This document shows, in pieces, positions 5,846-6,313 of a stretch of 6,313 nucleotides of DNA. Within the stretch, counting starts at the first letter, position 1, and each line of letters begins with the position of its first letter. Where the stretch lies: positions 1-6,313 of the forward strand of contig CAMLNG010000234.1 in assembly GCA_946481195.1 (NCBI GenBank). Reading direction: 5' to 3'. The notes beneath the pieces were generated by a model, which was not told the origin of the DNA, made no database searches, and saw only the letters and a list, made by a program, of their open reading frames with translations. Both the position numbers and the translations under genes were made by a program. Source of the stretch: an uncultured Chromatiaceae bacterium. Its GTDB lineage: Bacteria; Pseudomonadota; Gammaproteobacteria; Enterobacterales; Alteromonadaceae.

Positions 5846-6313
5846 ATGCTTGAACTGCTATTTCTGTTGTTGCCTGTCGCCGCCGCTTATGGCTGGTTTT
5901 TTGGCCGCAACAGTCTGCGGCAGGAAGAGCTGAAAAACAAAGCTAACGTCGCGAAAAACCTGTCCTCCGGGTTAAATTTCCTGTTGACCGATCAGGAAGA
6001 CAAAGCCATCGAGCAGTTATTGCAATTGCTGGATATCGAAGCGGCGACTATAGACACCTATCTGGCACTTGCCAATTTGTTCCGGCGCAAAGGCGACTGG
6101 GATAAAGCTATTCGTATTCATGAAAAACTACACCAGTTGAAGCTACCAAAAGCTCAGGCTCAGCAAATTCAGCTGGAATTAGCAAAAGACTATTTCTCAG
6201 CCGGTTTGTATGACCGCGCTGAAAGCCTGCTACGGAAGCTGGTTGATAGCGATCCGCTGCAGGAAACTGCGTTAAAACAATTGTTTGCGATTTTTGTTGT
6301 AACGCATGACTGG
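5846..6313 (+). CDS. lapB: Lipopolysaccharide assembly protein B (3' truncated by window end)
   Basis: LapB (formerly YciM) is an inner-membrane-anchored TPR protein that promotes FtsH-dependent degradation of LpxC, setting the lipopolysaccharide level. The first 156 codons are present and remain open at the window edge; the E. coli protein has 389 residues, so about 60% is missing, including the C-terminal rubredoxin-like metal site. The N-terminus MLELLFLLLPVAAAYGW (1-17) is the membrane anchor and is nearly identical to E. coli. Then come VNFLL-like GLNFLLTDQEDKAIE (42-56) and TPR repeats at about 35-68, 69-102 (LALANLFRRKGDWDKAIRIH) and 107-140 (AKDYFSAGLYDRAESLL). There is no good ribosome binding site before ATG 5846, so translation is probably coupled to lapA, whose stop lies four bases upstream. 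Confidence 0.95.
   Translation, partial: MLELLFLLLPVAAAYGWFFGRNSLRQEELKNKANVAKNLSSGLNFLLTDQEDKAIEQLLQLLDIEAATIDTYLALANLFRRKGDWDKAIRIHEKLHQLKLPKAQAQQIQLELAKDYFSAGLYDRAESLLRKLVDSDPLQETALKQLFAIFVVTHDW

Overview
This window is a stretch of core bacterial chromosome from a gammaproteobacterium. The gene order is gyrA tail, serC, aroA, cmk, rpsA, ihfB, lapA, lapB, all on the plus strand, which is the conserved gammaproteobacterial arrangement. The proteins align closely with the Escherichia coli families from memory. The aroA active-site residues keep E. coli numbering exactly, and S1 (557 aa) and IHF-beta (94 aa) have the E. coli lengths. Several details differ from enterobacteria: the strong preference for the proline codon CCA in rpsA, the short LapA, and the exact sequences. 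These suggest an Alteromonadales/Chromatiales-like marine or freshwater organism, perhaps near Rheinheimera or Alishewanella. That placement is inference and I could not test it.

Layout. Positions 1-49 hold the acidic C-terminal tail of gyrase subunit A, followed by an intrinsic terminator at 53-78. The 209-base gap from 50 to 258 has no credible gene; apart from the terminator it holds a short inverted repeat. serC (259-1341) and aroA (1341-2618) overlap by one base and form a two-gene unit closed by a strong terminator at 2649-2682. A perfect TATAAT at 2695-2700 begins the next unit: cmk (2740-3423), a 100-base structured leader, and rpsA (3524-5197). A third hairpin terminator or attenuator (5211-5243) separates rpsA from ihfB (5270-5554). 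lapA (5599-5841, probable TTG start) and lapB (5846 to beyond the window edge) follow closely.

How the genes fit together. serC and aroA serve serine/pyridoxal phosphate and aromatic amino acid synthesis. cmk supplies CDP/dCDP. rpsA encodes the mRNA-binding ribosomal protein S1. ihfB encodes one half of the DNA-bending protein IHF. lapA and lapB encode inner-membrane proteins that control lipopolysaccharide synthesis through LpxC turnover. The arrangement links growth-rate-related housekeeping functions rather than one pathway.

I found no mobile element, CRISPR array, tRNA, rRNA or foreign-looking gene, and no new biological system. The points worth a second look are regulatory: the rpsA leader without a usable Shine-Dalgarno sequence and with GGA-bearing hairpins, the promoter placed against the aroA terminator, the terminator inside the rpsA-ihfB gap, and the non-ATG start and short tail of lapA.
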